A stretch of 41,237 bases of DNA from Acidobacteriota bacterium (GTDB lineage Bacteria > Acidobacteriota > Terriglobia > Acidiferrales > UBA7541). The notes beneath the pieces are model-generated. The model was not told the DNA's origin. It was given only the letters and a program-made list of their open reading frames with translations, and ran no database searches. Below, piece by piece: positions 24,369 to 32,698 of this stretch. A program made the position numbers and the translations under genes. Location of the stretch: contig JABCZN010000024.1 in the NCBI GenBank assembly GCA_013289665.1, positions 1 to 41,237 of the forward strand, read 5' to 3'. How positions within the stretch are numbered: position 1 is the stretch's first letter; every line of letters starts with the position of its first letter.

Positions 24369-24646
24369 GTGATTCAGAGTTTTGGATCGAAGGAAACCGA
24401 GAGCTTTTTCACTACCAGCATTCTCGACGCTTCCGGGCATTCGGGCGGATAGCGCTGAGGAAACTTCTGCAACTGCACGCCGCGACCGAACTGAGAGTGT
24501 TGGCATCGCCTCCCGGGAATCAATTAGAGGCTTTACGGGGAGATAGGAAGGGCCAGCACTCGATTCGGATCAATGACCAGTGGAAGATTTGCTTTGTGTG
24601 GCGGAACGGCCATTGCCATGACGTGGAAATCGTCGATTATCACTGA
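24369..24646 (+). pseudogene. higB: higB toxin (RelE fold), frameshifted
   Basis: From GTG 24369 the frame reads VIQSFGSKETESFFTT and then runs off into a premature stop. From 24416 another frame continues QHSRRFRAFGRIALRKLLQL, then LRVLASPPGNQLEALRGDRK and QHSIRINDQWKICFVWRNG, ending VEIVDYH and a stop. Together these give a normal 92-93-residue HigB, so a single base was lost at about 24414-24416. RINDQWKICF and the closing VEIVDYH are hallmarks of the mRNA-cleaving HigB toxin. The antitoxin follows 15 bp later and is intact. The toxin is probably inactive unless ribosomes slip or the base is a sequencing error. Confidence 0.8.
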
Positions 24647-24661
24647 GAGGAGAACACAAGG

Positions 24662-24973
24662 ATGGGCAAGACGGATAAATTGATGGCGCCCGTGCATCCG
24701 GGGAAGATTTTGCGGGAGGATTTTATGAAGCCGCTGGACTTGTCGGTGAACAAGCTGGCGCTGGACCTGCACGTGCCCGCGACGCGGATTGGGGAAATCG
24801 TGCACGAGCGGCGGCGGATCACGGCGGAGACGGCGCTGCGGCTGGCGCGCTATTTCAGGACGAACGCGGAATTCTGGCTGAACCTGCAGAATTTTTATGA
24901 TTTGGAGTGTGAGAGGCGGGCGGGCAAGGTTTCGGAGATTGCGCGGCAGGTGCAGCCGGTCGGGGCGGAGTGA
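24662..24973 (+). CDS. higA: HigA-family antitoxin (XRE helix-turn-helix)
   Basis: A 103-residue antitoxin. VHPGKILREDFMKPLDLSVN is the conserved HigA beginning; the helix-turn-helix covers LALDLHVPATRIGEIVHERR, and RITAETALRLARYFRTNAEF completes the XRE domain. AGGAG lies nine bases before the ATG. It normally binds HigB and represses the higBA operator; here the adjacent toxin reading frame is broken, leaving an antitoxin without a working partner. It might still act as a repressor or neutralise HigB from elsewhere. Confidence 0.9.
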   Translation: MGKTDKLMAPVHPGKILREDFMKPLDLSVNKLALDLHVPATRIGEIVHERRRITAETALRLARYFRTNAEFWLNLQNFYDLECERRAGKVSEIARQVQPVGAE

Positions 24974-25010
24974 GGCACGTTGTGGTTTGCGGTTGAAAGA
25001 AACCCGAAGA

Positions 25011-25041
25011 CCACCCTCTGGAAACCAAGGATGGGGCACCC
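25011..25041. repeat. dispersed hairpin repeat, copy 2
   Basis: ccaccctctgg followed by aaggatggggcaccc, a degenerate copy of the element best preserved at 31433-31470. Confidence 0.5.
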
Positions 25042-25047
25042 GGCGGA

Positions 25048-25149
25048 TTAACTTGGGCGGTAACAGTCGTTGCCGAGGAATTTGAGCAGACCGAAGTCCG
25101 GGAGGACTTGGAGTTGCTGGCGGATTTTGCCGGGGATGTGAGAATTGTT
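25048..25149 (-). pseudogene. fragment resembling the C-terminal winged helix of DpnI/Dam-replacing restriction enzymes
   Basis: The minus-strand frame reads NNSHIPGKIRQQLQVLPDFG and then LLKFLGNDCYRPS before a stop. IRQQLQ-L-D-G-(L/I)-FLG---YR is the pattern I associate with the C-terminal domain of DpnI-like (Dam-replacing) enzymes. Only about 34 codons remain; the sequence before them in this frame is not protein-like and contains repeat DNA. It is most likely the tail of a gene destroyed by insertion of repeats. Identification rests on memory of the motif and is moderate at best. Confidence 0.4.
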
Positions 25150-25292
25150 GGGGTGGGTTGAAGTGTTGCTATGGTCCCTCCGTCCCTGTAGAAGGCACAC
25201 AGGACACAAACCACGTGCTCCGGTCGGGATGACAACGTTCGGACGAACCGAGGGGCTGAGTGAACTCGGCCCCCTCGGAAGAGAAGGTGGAA
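25150..25292. other. repeat-like non-coding stretch
   Basis: Contains GGTCCCTCCGTCCCTGTAG and GGTCGGGATGACAA, fragments resembling dispersed intergenic repeats common in acidobacterial genomes, and a GAGGGG...CCCCCTC stem (about 25249-25278). No gene. Confidence 0.3.
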
Positions 25293-25892
25293 TTATGGCT
25301 TGGGCTTGGCCGCTTCTTGTTTTTGGCGTTCTTCGGTCCAAGGAGGAACGATGGCGTTCTGGCGGGCGTAGGCGATGGACTGGCCGAGATGTTCGCCGAA
25401 GTGGCCGGTGATCATAAAGAAGGTGCCGCGAACGGTAGTGTCCTGGCCAAACAATTTTTGCGCGTTGTTGAGGTCGGCGTCTTTGATGGCGAGAATGGCG
25501 CCGCGGAAATGGGTGAAAGAGTCCTTGAGGGCTTCTAGGACTTTTGCTTTATCGCCGGCGAGGGTGTTGATGGCTTTGGGGTCGATGCCGGCGGGCGGAG
25601 GAGTGCCGAGCGCGCGGGCGACGCCGTAATTGGCGGCGGCGATGTGCGCGTAGACTTCACCGATCGAGCGGACGCCTTCGGCGGGCCGCCAGGAATATTT
25701 TTCGGCGGGAATGGCTGCGGCGAGTTGAGTGTAGCGCTGCTCGTAGAAGGCAACTTCGGCGAGGAATTCGCCGCGAGCGCCGGTGACAGCCGGAGCTGCA
25801 GAGGCAGTGGGCTTGTCCTGAGCTGTGGTGCGATGCGGGAGAAGGGTCAGGGCGCAAAGTGCGAGAACAATTGTGGTCGAGAGACTACGCAT
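25293..25892 (-). CDS. DinB-superfamily protein with signal peptide
   Basis: 199 residues from ATG 25892, which has GGAGG six bases upstream. Residues 1-24 (MRSLSTTIVLALCALTLLPH) form a signal peptide ending TTAQD. The rest is a DinB-type four-helix bundle: FLAEVAFYEQRYTQLAAAIP, YSWRPAEGVRSIGEVYAHIA, SFTHFRGAILA and the HFGEHLGQ motif. Histidines in YAHIA and HFGEH are placed to bind a metal ion, as in the thiol-dependent enzymes of the superfamily. Export of a DinB protein is unusual in better-studied bacteria, where these enzymes are cytoplasmic, but appears in acidobacteria. Reaction unknown. Confidence 0.85.
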   Translation of the reverse strand: MRSLSTTIVLALCALTLLPHRTTAQDKPTASAAPAVTGARGEFLAEVAFYEQRYTQLAAAIPAEKYSWRPAEGVRSIGEVYAHIAAANYGVARALGTPPPAGIDPKAINTLAGDKAKVLEALKDSFTHFRGAILAIKDADLNNAQKLFGQDTTVRGTFFMITGHFGEHLGQSIAYARQNAIVPPWTEERQKQEAAKPKP

Positions 25893-26161
25893 GAAGACCT
25901 CCAAGGTTTGGTGCGCGGAAAGCGTAGGGGAGTTTACAACGAAATTGAAGTTGGCGCGAAGAAGAAAGCGGGTTTTATCGGGATGGACCTGTACCCAAGG
26001 AGGCTGCGCGAAAACGCAGAAAACCATTCCTTCAGGGGCTTCCCCGCAAAACCTGGGGGACGCAAAAAACGCGAAAGCCCATTCTATCTCGGTCGCTTTA
26101 CGCCGGAGCTGAAGCCCCGGCCTCCAGAAGAACGGAACTCATTCCGCTAGCCGCAAAGGGA

Positions 26162-27082
26162 TCAGGGATTAGGAAAAAGGCGGGAGTGGAACTCGAGCGA
26201 GGCAGGGAGATGTTCGGCGAAGTAGGCGGGATCGTGACGGCCGGGATAGAGATGGAATTCGTGAGGAATATGACGCGCGGTGAGGATCTTGTCGAGGGCG
26301 GTGGCGCCGGCGTAGAAGCCGTAGTCGTCGTTGTCGCCGCAGTCGAAATAGATTTTGAGGCCGGCGAGACTGGCGGTACGGGCGAGGACGAGGGGGCTCA
26401 TCCGGTCCCAGAAAACGGGGTCGGGCGGATTGCCGAAAACGCCGCCGAGTACTCGCGCGCGGGGCGAACTGGAAGAGGCGCCGAGAAAGCTCGGAAGTTT
26501 TTCGATGAGCGCGGCGCTGTGGGCACTGGCGGCGCCAAAAAGCTGCGGGTGGCGGAAGGCGAGATGCAGCGCGCCGTAGCCGCCCATGGAGACGCCGGAA
26601 ATGGCGCGGTTGGCGCGGCCAGGCGCGGCGCGATACCGTTTTTCGATGAACGGGAAAAATTCCTGCAGCAGAAAATCCTCGTAGTGGCTCCTGCCATCCT
26701 TTGAATTGATATAGAAACCCGCACCGCCGTCTGGCGTGGCGATCAGAAAATCTCTCAGCTCACCTTTTTCGTGCAGGTCTTCGACGAGATTCCACGCGCC
26801 GGAGTGGACGAAGAACTGTTCGTTGTCGCCGAGACCGTGGAGGGAATAGAGGACGGGGAAGTGTTTTGTCTTGTCGGCGTCGAAAGTTGGAGGAAGAACG
26901 ATGCAGTAGGGAACGCTGTGGGCGAGGATTTTGCTCGGAACGGAGTTGCATTCGACGCGGCCCGTGGCGGCAGAAAGAGGGAAGTTAAGGAGGTAAAGGA
27001 GCGAAAGGAAGTAAAGGAAAGGGCGGAACTGCGTGCTGCCCGATCGCAAGAGCCCACCCTCAAGCACTGGGGAATTATTCAT
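26162..27082 (-). CDS. secreted esterase (esterase D / feruloyl-esterase-like alpha/beta hydrolase)
   Basis: 306 residues from ATG 27082. A hydrophobic segment (FRPFLYFLSLLYLLNFPLSA) indicates export. The core has VLYSLHGLGDNE (oxyanion-hole region), the nucleophile elbow GVSMGGYG (Ser at about residue 163), DCGDNDDYGFY with the likely catalytic Asp (about 250), and YPGRHDPAYF with the His (about 281). This is the putative-esterase family that includes S-formylglutathione hydrolase, tannase-like and mycolyl-type enzymes. Its ATG overlaps the end of the ABC permease gene by 8 bp (27075-27082), so it is the third gene of the operon. The first 15 codons lie in sequence resembling a dispersed repeat. 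Confidence 0.86.
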   Translation of the reverse strand: MNNSPVLEGGLLRSGSTQFRPFLYFLSLLYLLNFPLSAATGRVECNSVPSKILAHSVPYCIVLPPTFDADKTKHFPVLYSLHGLGDNEQFFVHSGAWNLVEDLHEKGELRDFLIATPDGGAGFYINSKDGRSHYEDFLLQEFFPFIEKRYRAAPGRANRAISGVSMGGYGALHLAFRHPQLFGAASAHSAALIEKLPSFLGASSSSPRARVLGGVFGNPPDPVFWDRMSPLVLARTASLAGLKIYFDCGDNDDYGFYAGATALDKILTARHIPHEFHLYPGRHDPAYFAEHLPASLEFHSRLFPNP

Positions 27083-28436
27083 AGCGGAGGGCGTCGACGG
27101 GGTTGAGCTTGGCGGCACGAGAAGCAGGATAGAGGCCGGCGGCGAGACTGACAAGGATGGCGAAGATGAGGGCGCTAGCGACGAGCCACAAGGGGACGGA
27201 AGAGAGTTCGATGGGATTGAGATTCTGGCGCTGGAGATAAACGTTGGTGCCGAAGGTGACGACGCGGCCGAGAAGCCAGCCGAGGAGGACGCCGAAGATG
27301 CCGCCGAAAAAGCCCATCACACCGGCTTCGATGAAGAACAGTTGCTGGACGTCGGAGTCCGCGGCGCCCAGTGCTTTGAGCACACCGATTTCGCGGCGGC
27401 GTTCGAGGATGGCCATGACAAGTGTATTGACGATGCCCAGCGTGGCGACGGCGAGAGCGAGACAGCCGAAGATGCCGAGGAGGCTGTCGAAGACCGTGAA
27501 GAAAGTGCGGAGGGATTTGGAGGCATCGAGGAGAGAGAAGGCGTTGAAGCCCATTTTTTTGATGGAGGTTTCGAGGGCTTCGACCTGGGAGGGAGATTTG
27601 GCGCGGACGGAAAGCGAGGCGTAAGTGGTTTTGCCGGAGTTGGAATCGCGGACGATGTCGCGGAGATCGTTGACCTGCGCTGCGCGGAGCGTGGAGGCGG
27701 TTAGGAGTGGCATAAGGAGCCGTGCGTTGCCGTAGCCTCCGTAACCGGCGGCGGGTTCGGTTTCGACGATGCCAACGATCTTGAGGCGGAGTTCTTTGGC
27801 GACGACCGAGAAACCACCGCCGGAAGTGTCGGGAGGATTTGCTGACGGGTGGGCGTTGCTTGAGGCGGAGGGAAGCGATTGGCGTTCGGCGTAGCGGAGG
27901 ACGAGATCCTGGCCGATGAGGGAGGAAGTCTTTTCCGAGAGATCTTTCGCGAATTCGATTTGCAGGATGGCTTCGTTGGCGGTGGTAGAGGAGAAGAACT
28001 TGCCTTGCATGCCGTCGAAGGAGCCTGAATTTCTGGAGGAGTCGGGCATTCCGGCAACGACGGTGGCGTATGGTTTGTTGTTGAAACGGACTTCGGTGAA
28101 GAAGCGGACTTGCGGGTAGACCTCAATGACGTTCGGAAGTTTTTCGAGCTCCTTGCGGGCGTCGTCGTCAAGAACGCGCGGGGGCTTGCCCGAGTCGGGT
28201 TCGCGCTGCGGACGGCCCATGCCGCGGAAAGCGTTTTTGGGAGTGACGAGGATGGTGTCGAACAGGCCGCTTTCTGAGAGGCGTTTGGCGGCGAGTTGCT
28301 GAAGGCCGACGCCGAGCGAGAGCATGGCGACCAGCGAGGCGACGCCGACGGCAACGCCCAAAGTGGTGAGAGCGTTGCGCAGGATGGATTCACGCAGATT
28401 GCGGAGAGCGAGATCGGTGAGATCGCGGGGCTTCAT
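27075..28436 (-). CDS. ABC transporter permease, MacB/FtsX type
   Basis: A 453-residue permease. One membrane helix near the N-terminus (ALTTLGVAVGVASLVAMLSL) precedes a large periplasmic MacB-core domain (about 45-310), then three helices in the FtsX domain (about 320-450), with VATLGIVNTLVMAILERRRE, IGVLKALGAADSDVQQLF and LLGWLLGRVVTF. The C-terminal RAAKLNPVDALRYE is the family ending. It overlaps the ATPase gene by 4 bp. Such systems act by mechanotransmission in efflux or lipoprotein release instead of classic transport. No separate periplasmic adaptor is encoded here. Confidence 0.9.
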   Translation of the reverse strand: MKPRDLTDLALRNLRESILRNALTTLGVAVGVASLVAMLSLGVGLQQLAAKRLSESGLFDTILVTPKNAFRGMGRPQREPDSGKPPRVLDDDARKELEKLPNVIEVYPQVRFFTEVRFNNKPYATVVAGMPDSSRNSGSFDGMQGKFFSSTTANEAILQIEFAKDLSEKTSSLIGQDLVLRYAERQSLPSASSNAHPSANPPDTSGGGFSVVAKELRLKIVGIVETEPAAGYGGYGNARLLMPLLTASTLRAAQVNDLRDIVRDSNSGKTTYASLSVRAKSPSQVEALETSIKKMGFNAFSLLDASKSLRTFFTVFDSLLGIFGCLALAVATLGIVNTLVMAILERRREIGVLKALGAADSDVQQLFFIEAGVMGFFGGIFGVLLGWLLGRVVTFGTNVYLQRQNLNPIELSSVPLWLVASALIFAILVSLAAGLYPASRAAKLNPVDALRYE

Positions 28437-29146
28437 TGCGGGAGGCCTTTTAGGGAGGTGGTGCGGAGGAGCTTGCCATCGCCCATGATGGCAAGCCGGT
28501 CGGCGAAGGCTTCAGCGAGCGGGCGCTCGTGAGTGACCATGACGATGGTCATGCCGAGCTGCGAGCGGAGTTCACGGAGAAGATTGAGGATGGCTTCGCC
28601 GGTGGCGGAGTCGAGATTGCCGGTGGGCTCGTCGGCGAGAAGGATTTTCGGGCGATTGACGAGAGCGCGGGCGATGGCGACGCGCTGCTGTTCGCCGCCG
28701 GAGAGTTCCGTGGGGCGATGGCCGAGCCGATGGGTGAGGCGGACGCGCTCGAGGGCTTCACGGACTCGTGCGGGGCGTTCGGCACGGTCGACTTCGGCGA
28801 GGCGAAGAGGAAGCTCGATGTTTTCTTCGAGTGTCATGCGCGGGAGTAGGTTGAAGGACTGGAAGATCATGCCGATGGTCTTAGAGCGGTAGCGGGCGAG
28901 TTCGAGCGAGGAGAGAGAGGCGATGTCCTGGCCGTGGGCGAAGATGGAGCCGGAGGTGAGGCGGTCGAGGCCGGCGATTAGATTGAGGAGCGTGGATTTT
29001 CCGGAGCCGGAGGAGCCGAGGAGAGCAAGGAATTCGTTGTTGGCTACAGAGAGAGAGAGTTCGTCGACGGCGCGGACCGAGGTTCCGCCCATGGTGTAGT
29101 GACGGGAGACGCGGTCGAGTCGGATGGCGGGAGCGGCGGTGGGCAT
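28433..29146 (-). CDS. ABC transporter ATP-binding protein, LolD/MacB type
   Basis: A 237-residue ATPase with Walker A GSSGSGKST (about residues 40-48), Q-loop in MIFQSFNLLPRMT, the signature LSGGEQQRVAIARAL (about 143), Walker B ILLADEPTGNLD (about 165) and the H-loop in VMVTHERPLAEAF. QSFNLLPRMTxxEN and LADEPTGNLDSATG are typical of the LolD/MacB branch, matching the adjacent FtsX-type permease. It is the first gene of the ATPase-permease-esterase operon. No Shine-Dalgarno is clear before ATG 29146. Confidence 0.93.
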   Translation of the reverse strand: MPTAAPAIRLDRVSRHYTMGGTSVRAVDELSLSVANNEFLALLGSSGSGKSTLLNLIAGLDRLTSGSIFAHGQDIASLSSLELARYRSKTIGMIFQSFNLLPRMTLEENIELPLRLAEVDRAERPARVREALERVRLTHRLGHRPTELSGGEQQRVAIARALVNRPKILLADEPTGNLDSATGEAILNLLRELRSQLGMTIVMVTHERPLAEAFADRLAIMGDGKLLRTTSLKGLPQ

Positions 29147-29456
29147 GGAGGTGGCGTCAGATCATGATACGCGACAGGGGGAGGAAAGATTTCATTTTAG
29201 GTTGGATGCCCGGCAGAAGGGGGAGGTAAACGAGGTTAAGGAAGCTGAGTGGATTTCTTACAACCAACAGTTCGTGCAAGGTCTGTGCGTTCAGTTCCTT
29301 CGGCGAACCTCGGGGGTCTGCCAGAGGATCACACTTCCCAGGCTGCCCCGAGTGGATGGCGATCGATCCGAAGAGCCCGGCCCTTTGACTTCGCCTGCCC
29401 AAGCCGACGGCAGGCAGGAGAAGACAGACGGAAGCTTGTTTTACTCTGTAGCATTG
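29147..29456. other. intergenic region between MFS and ABC genes
   Basis: About 310 bp. No gene is supported. A CCTGCC...GGCAGG inverted repeat occurs at about 29395-29418. The region should carry the ABC operon promoter, but no good -35/-10 pair stands out. Confidence 0.3.
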
Positions 29457-30698
29457 TCAGTCCGCAGGCGGAGTGTGGTGGCGGGAGGCGAGGGTGATGG
29501 TCAGGCAGAAGGCGAGGAAGACCCCAGCGGCCGAGGTTAGGAATGCGGCGCTGTAGCCGGCGTGGCTGATGATGGCACCGGCAACGGGACCGGTGAGGAA
29601 CAGGGAGAGGTCGATGAAGGCATTGTAGGCACCGAGGGCGGTACCGCGATTTTCGATGGGGATGTGGCGGACAGCTTCGACGGCGAGAGACGGGAACACC
29701 AGCGAGAAACCTGCTCCTATCAGGGCCGCGGCGACAAACGCGGCAGAGGGAACGCGCGCGAAACCCAGCAGGAGGAGGCCGAAGATTTCAATGAAAAGCG
29801 AAACGATGGCGACTGGAAAACCGCCGAGTCGCGTGATCAAACCGACAAAGAGCAGGCGGGTCACGACGAAGCAAGCTCCATAGATAGTGAGTGTGAGAGC
29901 GGCGCCGCCCCAGCCCACGCTAGCGAAGTAAAGCGTAATGAATGTTGCCAGAACGCCGAAACCAATGCCCCCGAGCGCGAGCACGGTGCCGTGGGGAGCG
30001 ACGCTCCAAAAGATGTGCGCGAAGGGCAGATGCCGGGACGGCGAGACCGGGATGCCGCGCAATCGGAGAGCGAGCGCCATGGCGGCCAGAGAGACGGCAA
30101 CAATTACGAGTCCCGCGGAGGCAAAACCCAAATGCTGCTGAAGCAGAACGCCGAGCGGGGCGCCTAGGGCGAGGGCGGTGAATGTGGCGACGCCATTCCA
30201 GGAGATGACTTTCGCGATGTGTGCGGAGCCGGCGCGTCCGAGGCTCCACATGGTGGCGCCGGTGCCGACCATGCTTTCGCCGATGCCGAGCAGAAGGCGT
30301 CCTAATAGAAGAATGACGAACGAGACCAAGGCGAAGGAGTTGAAGAAAGCAGCGGCAAAGGTGAGGGCGCCGCTTGCGGCACATGCGATGAGGCCGAGCA
30401 CCGCGATGCGCTTGGGACCGAGGACGTCCACCATGCGGCCAACGCGCGGGCGAGAGAGAACGGTGGCGACATACTGCGTGCTGATGACGAGTCCCGCAAG
30501 GACGGTGCCGTAGCCGAGTTGCAGGTGAACGTGCATTGGGAGAATGGCGAGCGGGATGCCGATGGTCAGGTAGCAGACGAAGGTGAGGGAGACGGTAGGA
30601 AGGATTCGGGCAATGACGCCGCCGGGAAGTTCGCTGGAGCGCAAAACGGCGGGGGCTCCCGGAAGCGGAGCGGCGGTGTCAGAGATGGTTTCAGGCAT
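29457..30698 (-). CDS. MFS transporter (drug/sugar efflux type)
   Basis: A 413-residue major facilitator with 12 predicted helices in two halves. The N-half loop SRPRVGRMVDVLGPKRIAVL fits MFS motif A, and LGIGESMVGTGATMWSLG fits the helix 4-5 region of the YhhS/arabinose-efflux-like group; ENRGTALGAYNAFIDLSLFL and GPVAGAIISHAGY are in the C-half. Substrate unknown; family context favours export. It lies upstream of the ABC operon on the same strand but 310 bp away. The start ATG 30698 precedes a soluble N-tail of about 30 residues. Confidence 0.85.
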   Translation of the reverse strand: MPETISDTAAPLPGAPAVLRSSELPGGVIARILPTVSLTFVCYLTIGIPLAILPMHVHLQLGYGTVLAGLVISTQYVATVLSRPRVGRMVDVLGPKRIAVLGLIACAASGALTFAAAFFNSFALVSFVILLLGRLLLGIGESMVGTGATMWSLGRAGSAHIAKVISWNGVATFTALALGAPLGVLLQQHLGFASAGLVIVAVSLAAMALALRLRGIPVSPSRHLPFAHIFWSVAPHGTVLALGGIGFGVLATFITLYFASVGWGGAALTLTIYGACFVVTRLLFVGLITRLGGFPVAIVSLFIEIFGLLLLGFARVPSAAFVAAALIGAGFSLVFPSLAVEAVRHIPIENRGTALGAYNAFIDLSLFLTGPVAGAIISHAGYSAAFLTSAAGVFLAFCLTITLASRHHTPPAD

Positions 30699-30805
30699 CG
30701 CTCAGGGTCGAATCCTCAGTATAAGGTGCGATGAGACGAGCGGGGAAATCGATACAACGGGGAAAAGGAATAGAATGGCGGCGGATTGGGAAAGGAAGGC
30801 AAGCG

Positions 30806-31234
30806 ATGCCGACGATTGAGGGAAACGAAGGGCGGGCGTGGATCGACGCATATGTGGAGAAGGCGGGAAAACTGAAGGGCGTGACGAAGGGCTTGCGAGC
30901 GCTGGTGAAGAAGACGATAGCCGCGAGCGAGGAGTATGTGAATCCGTGGAAGATACCATCGTTTGACTTGAACGGAGCGGTTTGCGGTTTCATGGCGGGA
31001 AAGGAACATGTGACGTTTGTTTTTTTGCGCGGCGCGGCGCTGCCGGACCCGGAAGGGTTGCTGGAAGGGACGGGCAAGAGCGTGCGGCATGTGAAGGTGC
31101 GGACAGTGGCGGATGTGAAGAGGCCGGGCTTGAAGAGGTTGATTGTGGAGGCGGCGAAATTGAACAAGCGGGAGCCCGTGAAAGGGACGAAGGTGGATAT
31201 GAATAAGAGGAGGGATAAGAGAGCGAAGAAATAA
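30806..31234 (+). CDS. DUF1801 domain protein
   Basis: 142 residues from ATG 30806 (MPTIEGNEGRAWIDAYVEKA). The ALVKKTIAASEEYVNPWKIP block, the beta strand GAVCGFMAGKEHVTFVFLRG and LLEGTGKSVRHVKVRTVADV match the DUF1801/YdhG-like fold, small proteins of unknown function related to iron-chaperone-like frataxin folds. AAGGAAGG precedes the ATG. The Lys-rich C-terminus (KGTKVDMNKRRDKRAKK) might bind nucleic acid, which is speculation. Divergent from the MFS gene by about 107 bp. Confidence 0.8.
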   Translation: MPTIEGNEGRAWIDAYVEKAGKLKGVTKGLRALVKKTIAASEEYVNPWKIPSFDLNGAVCGFMAGKEHVTFVFLRGAALPDPEGLLEGTGKSVRHVKVRTVADVKRPGLKRLIVEAAKLNKREPVKGTKVDMNKRRDKRAKK

Positions 31235-31644
31235 TACTGAAGAAAGGGAGGCGATCAGCGATCCGATAGCAGATAACAGGAGGCGAAGAGGTGGACTCGG
31301 TTTCAGTTTGAGTTGAGCTGAGGTTGATGACAGGTTTTTCCTGGTGCTGAATTTGCTGGGTGATTTTGTTGACTGAGAACGGCAGGGGCCAATTGAAAAG
31401 AGGGGCGATGAAGAAGACTGCGATCGTCAGAACCCACCCTCCGCAAAAGGCGCGGAGGATGGGGCACCCTCAAGTATTTCGAGACGCGGTGTGTGATCGG
31501 AAAATCTAAAGGCCGGTGTGGAGAAGGGTTTGGATGGTGCGGACCACGGCGTGAAAGCGCGGCTGCGCGCGCCGCACCCCAAAGGGTGCTAGGATTTGAG
31601 ATTGTGCGTTGATGAGCTGGGGAAGTAGTAAGGAGCTTGTAGAA
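31235..31644. other. intergenic region before tdh
   Basis: About 410 bp without a supported gene, containing the best-preserved dispersed hairpin (31433-31470). A minus-strand open frame reaching into tdh has the very high Arg/His content typical of an antisense shadow. Confidence 0.4.
31433..31470. repeat. dispersed hairpin repeat, copy 3 (best preserved)
   Basis: CCCA-c-CCTCCGC, a short A-rich loop, then GCGGAGG-a-TGGG, giving an 11-bp stem with one mismatch, followed by gcaccct. It defines the family seen in part at 24156, 25011 and 35294. Confidence 0.65.
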
Positions 31645-32697
31645 ATGGCTGCGACGATGAAGGCGCTGCGGAAGATGGATGCGGCGCGCGGGTTGCGGAT
31701 TGAGAGCGTGCCGGTGCCGGAGGTGGGGCATGGGGACGTTCTGGTGCGCGTGAAGGCGGCTTCGATTTGCGGGACGGATTTGCATATTTATGGGTGGGAC
31801 CGGTGGTCGCAGGGGAGGATTAAACCTCCGGTGACGCTGGGGCATGAATTTTGCGGTGAGGTGGAGCGGGTTGGCGTGGATGTGACGGCGGTCCGTGCGG
31901 GCGATTTTGTGAGCGCGGAGATGCATGTGAACTGCGGGCACTGCCACCAATGCCGGCTGGGCGAAGCGCATATCTGTCCGAACGTTAGGGTGATCGGAAT
32001 TGATCAGGACGGAGCGTTTGCGGAGTTCGTGAAGATTCCGGCGACGAATATCTGGAAGCTGGACCCGGCGATTCCGGAGCGGTATGGAGCAATTCTCGAT
32101 CCGTTGGGCAACGCCGTGCACACGGTGCTGGCCGGAACGATTGCGGGGCAGACGGTGCTGGTGACGGGCTGCGGGCCGATTGGATTGATGTCCATTGCGG
32201 TGGCGAAGGCTTGCGGGAGTTCGACGGTGTTTGCGACGGAGACGAACGCGCACCGGCGGGAGATGGCAAAGCAGATGGGCGCGGACGTGGTGATCAACCC
32301 GGCGGCGGAAGATGCGGTGAAAAAGATTGTGGCGGAGACGGGCGGAACGGGAGTGGATGTGCTGCTCGAGATGAGCGGAGTGCCGTCGGCGATCCAGCAG
32401 GGGTTCAAGGCGTTGCGAGCGGGGGGAAGGGCTTCGCTGCTGGGGATACCGACGGAGAATGTGCCGCTCGATCTGGTGAACGACGTGATTTTCAAGGGCG
32501 CTACGGTGCAGGGGATTTACGGGCGGCGGATGTATCAGACCTGGGTGCAGATGACGGCGCTGCTGAAGGCGGGGCGGTTGAATCTGGAGCCGCTGTTTGG
32601 GGAGAAGATTTCGCTGGATAAATTTGAGGATGCGTTCAGCAAGCTGCAGAATGGGATGGCGGGGAAGATTCTGATTTATCCGAACGGACTGAAGTAA
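31645..32697 (+). CDS. tdh: L-threonine 3-dehydrogenase
   Basis: 350 residues from ATG 31645, with AAGGAG nine bases upstream. A zinc-dependent medium-chain dehydrogenase oxidising L-threonine to 2-amino-3-ketobutyrate with NAD+. Catalytic zinc ligands are in SICGTDLHIYGWD (Cys about 40) and GHEFCGEV (His-Glu about 65); the structural zinc site is CGHCHQCRLGEAHIC. The NAD motif is VTGCGPIGLMSIAVAK. IYGWDRWSQGRIKPP and YGRRMYQTWVQM are strong Tdh markers. The next gene, kbl, completes the pathway to glycine and acetyl-CoA, so the assignment is well supported. A further in-frame start at 31609 is less likely. Confidence 0.95.
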   Translation: MAATMKALRKMDAARGLRIESVPVPEVGHGDVLVRVKAASICGTDLHIYGWDRWSQGRIKPPVTLGHEFCGEVERVGVDVTAVRAGDFVSAEMHVNCGHCHQCRLGEAHICPNVRVIGIDQDGAFAEFVKIPATNIWKLDPAIPERYGAILDPLGNAVHTVLAGTIAGQTVLVTGCGPIGLMSIAVAKACGSSTVFATETNAHRREMAKQMGADVVINPAAEDAVKKIVAETGGTGVDVLLEMSGVPSAIQQGFKALRAGGRASLLGIPTENVPLDLVNDVIFKGATVQGIYGRRMYQTWVQMTALLKAGRLNLEPLFGEKISLDKFEDAFSKLQNGMAGKILIYPNGLK

Positions 32698-32698
32698 T

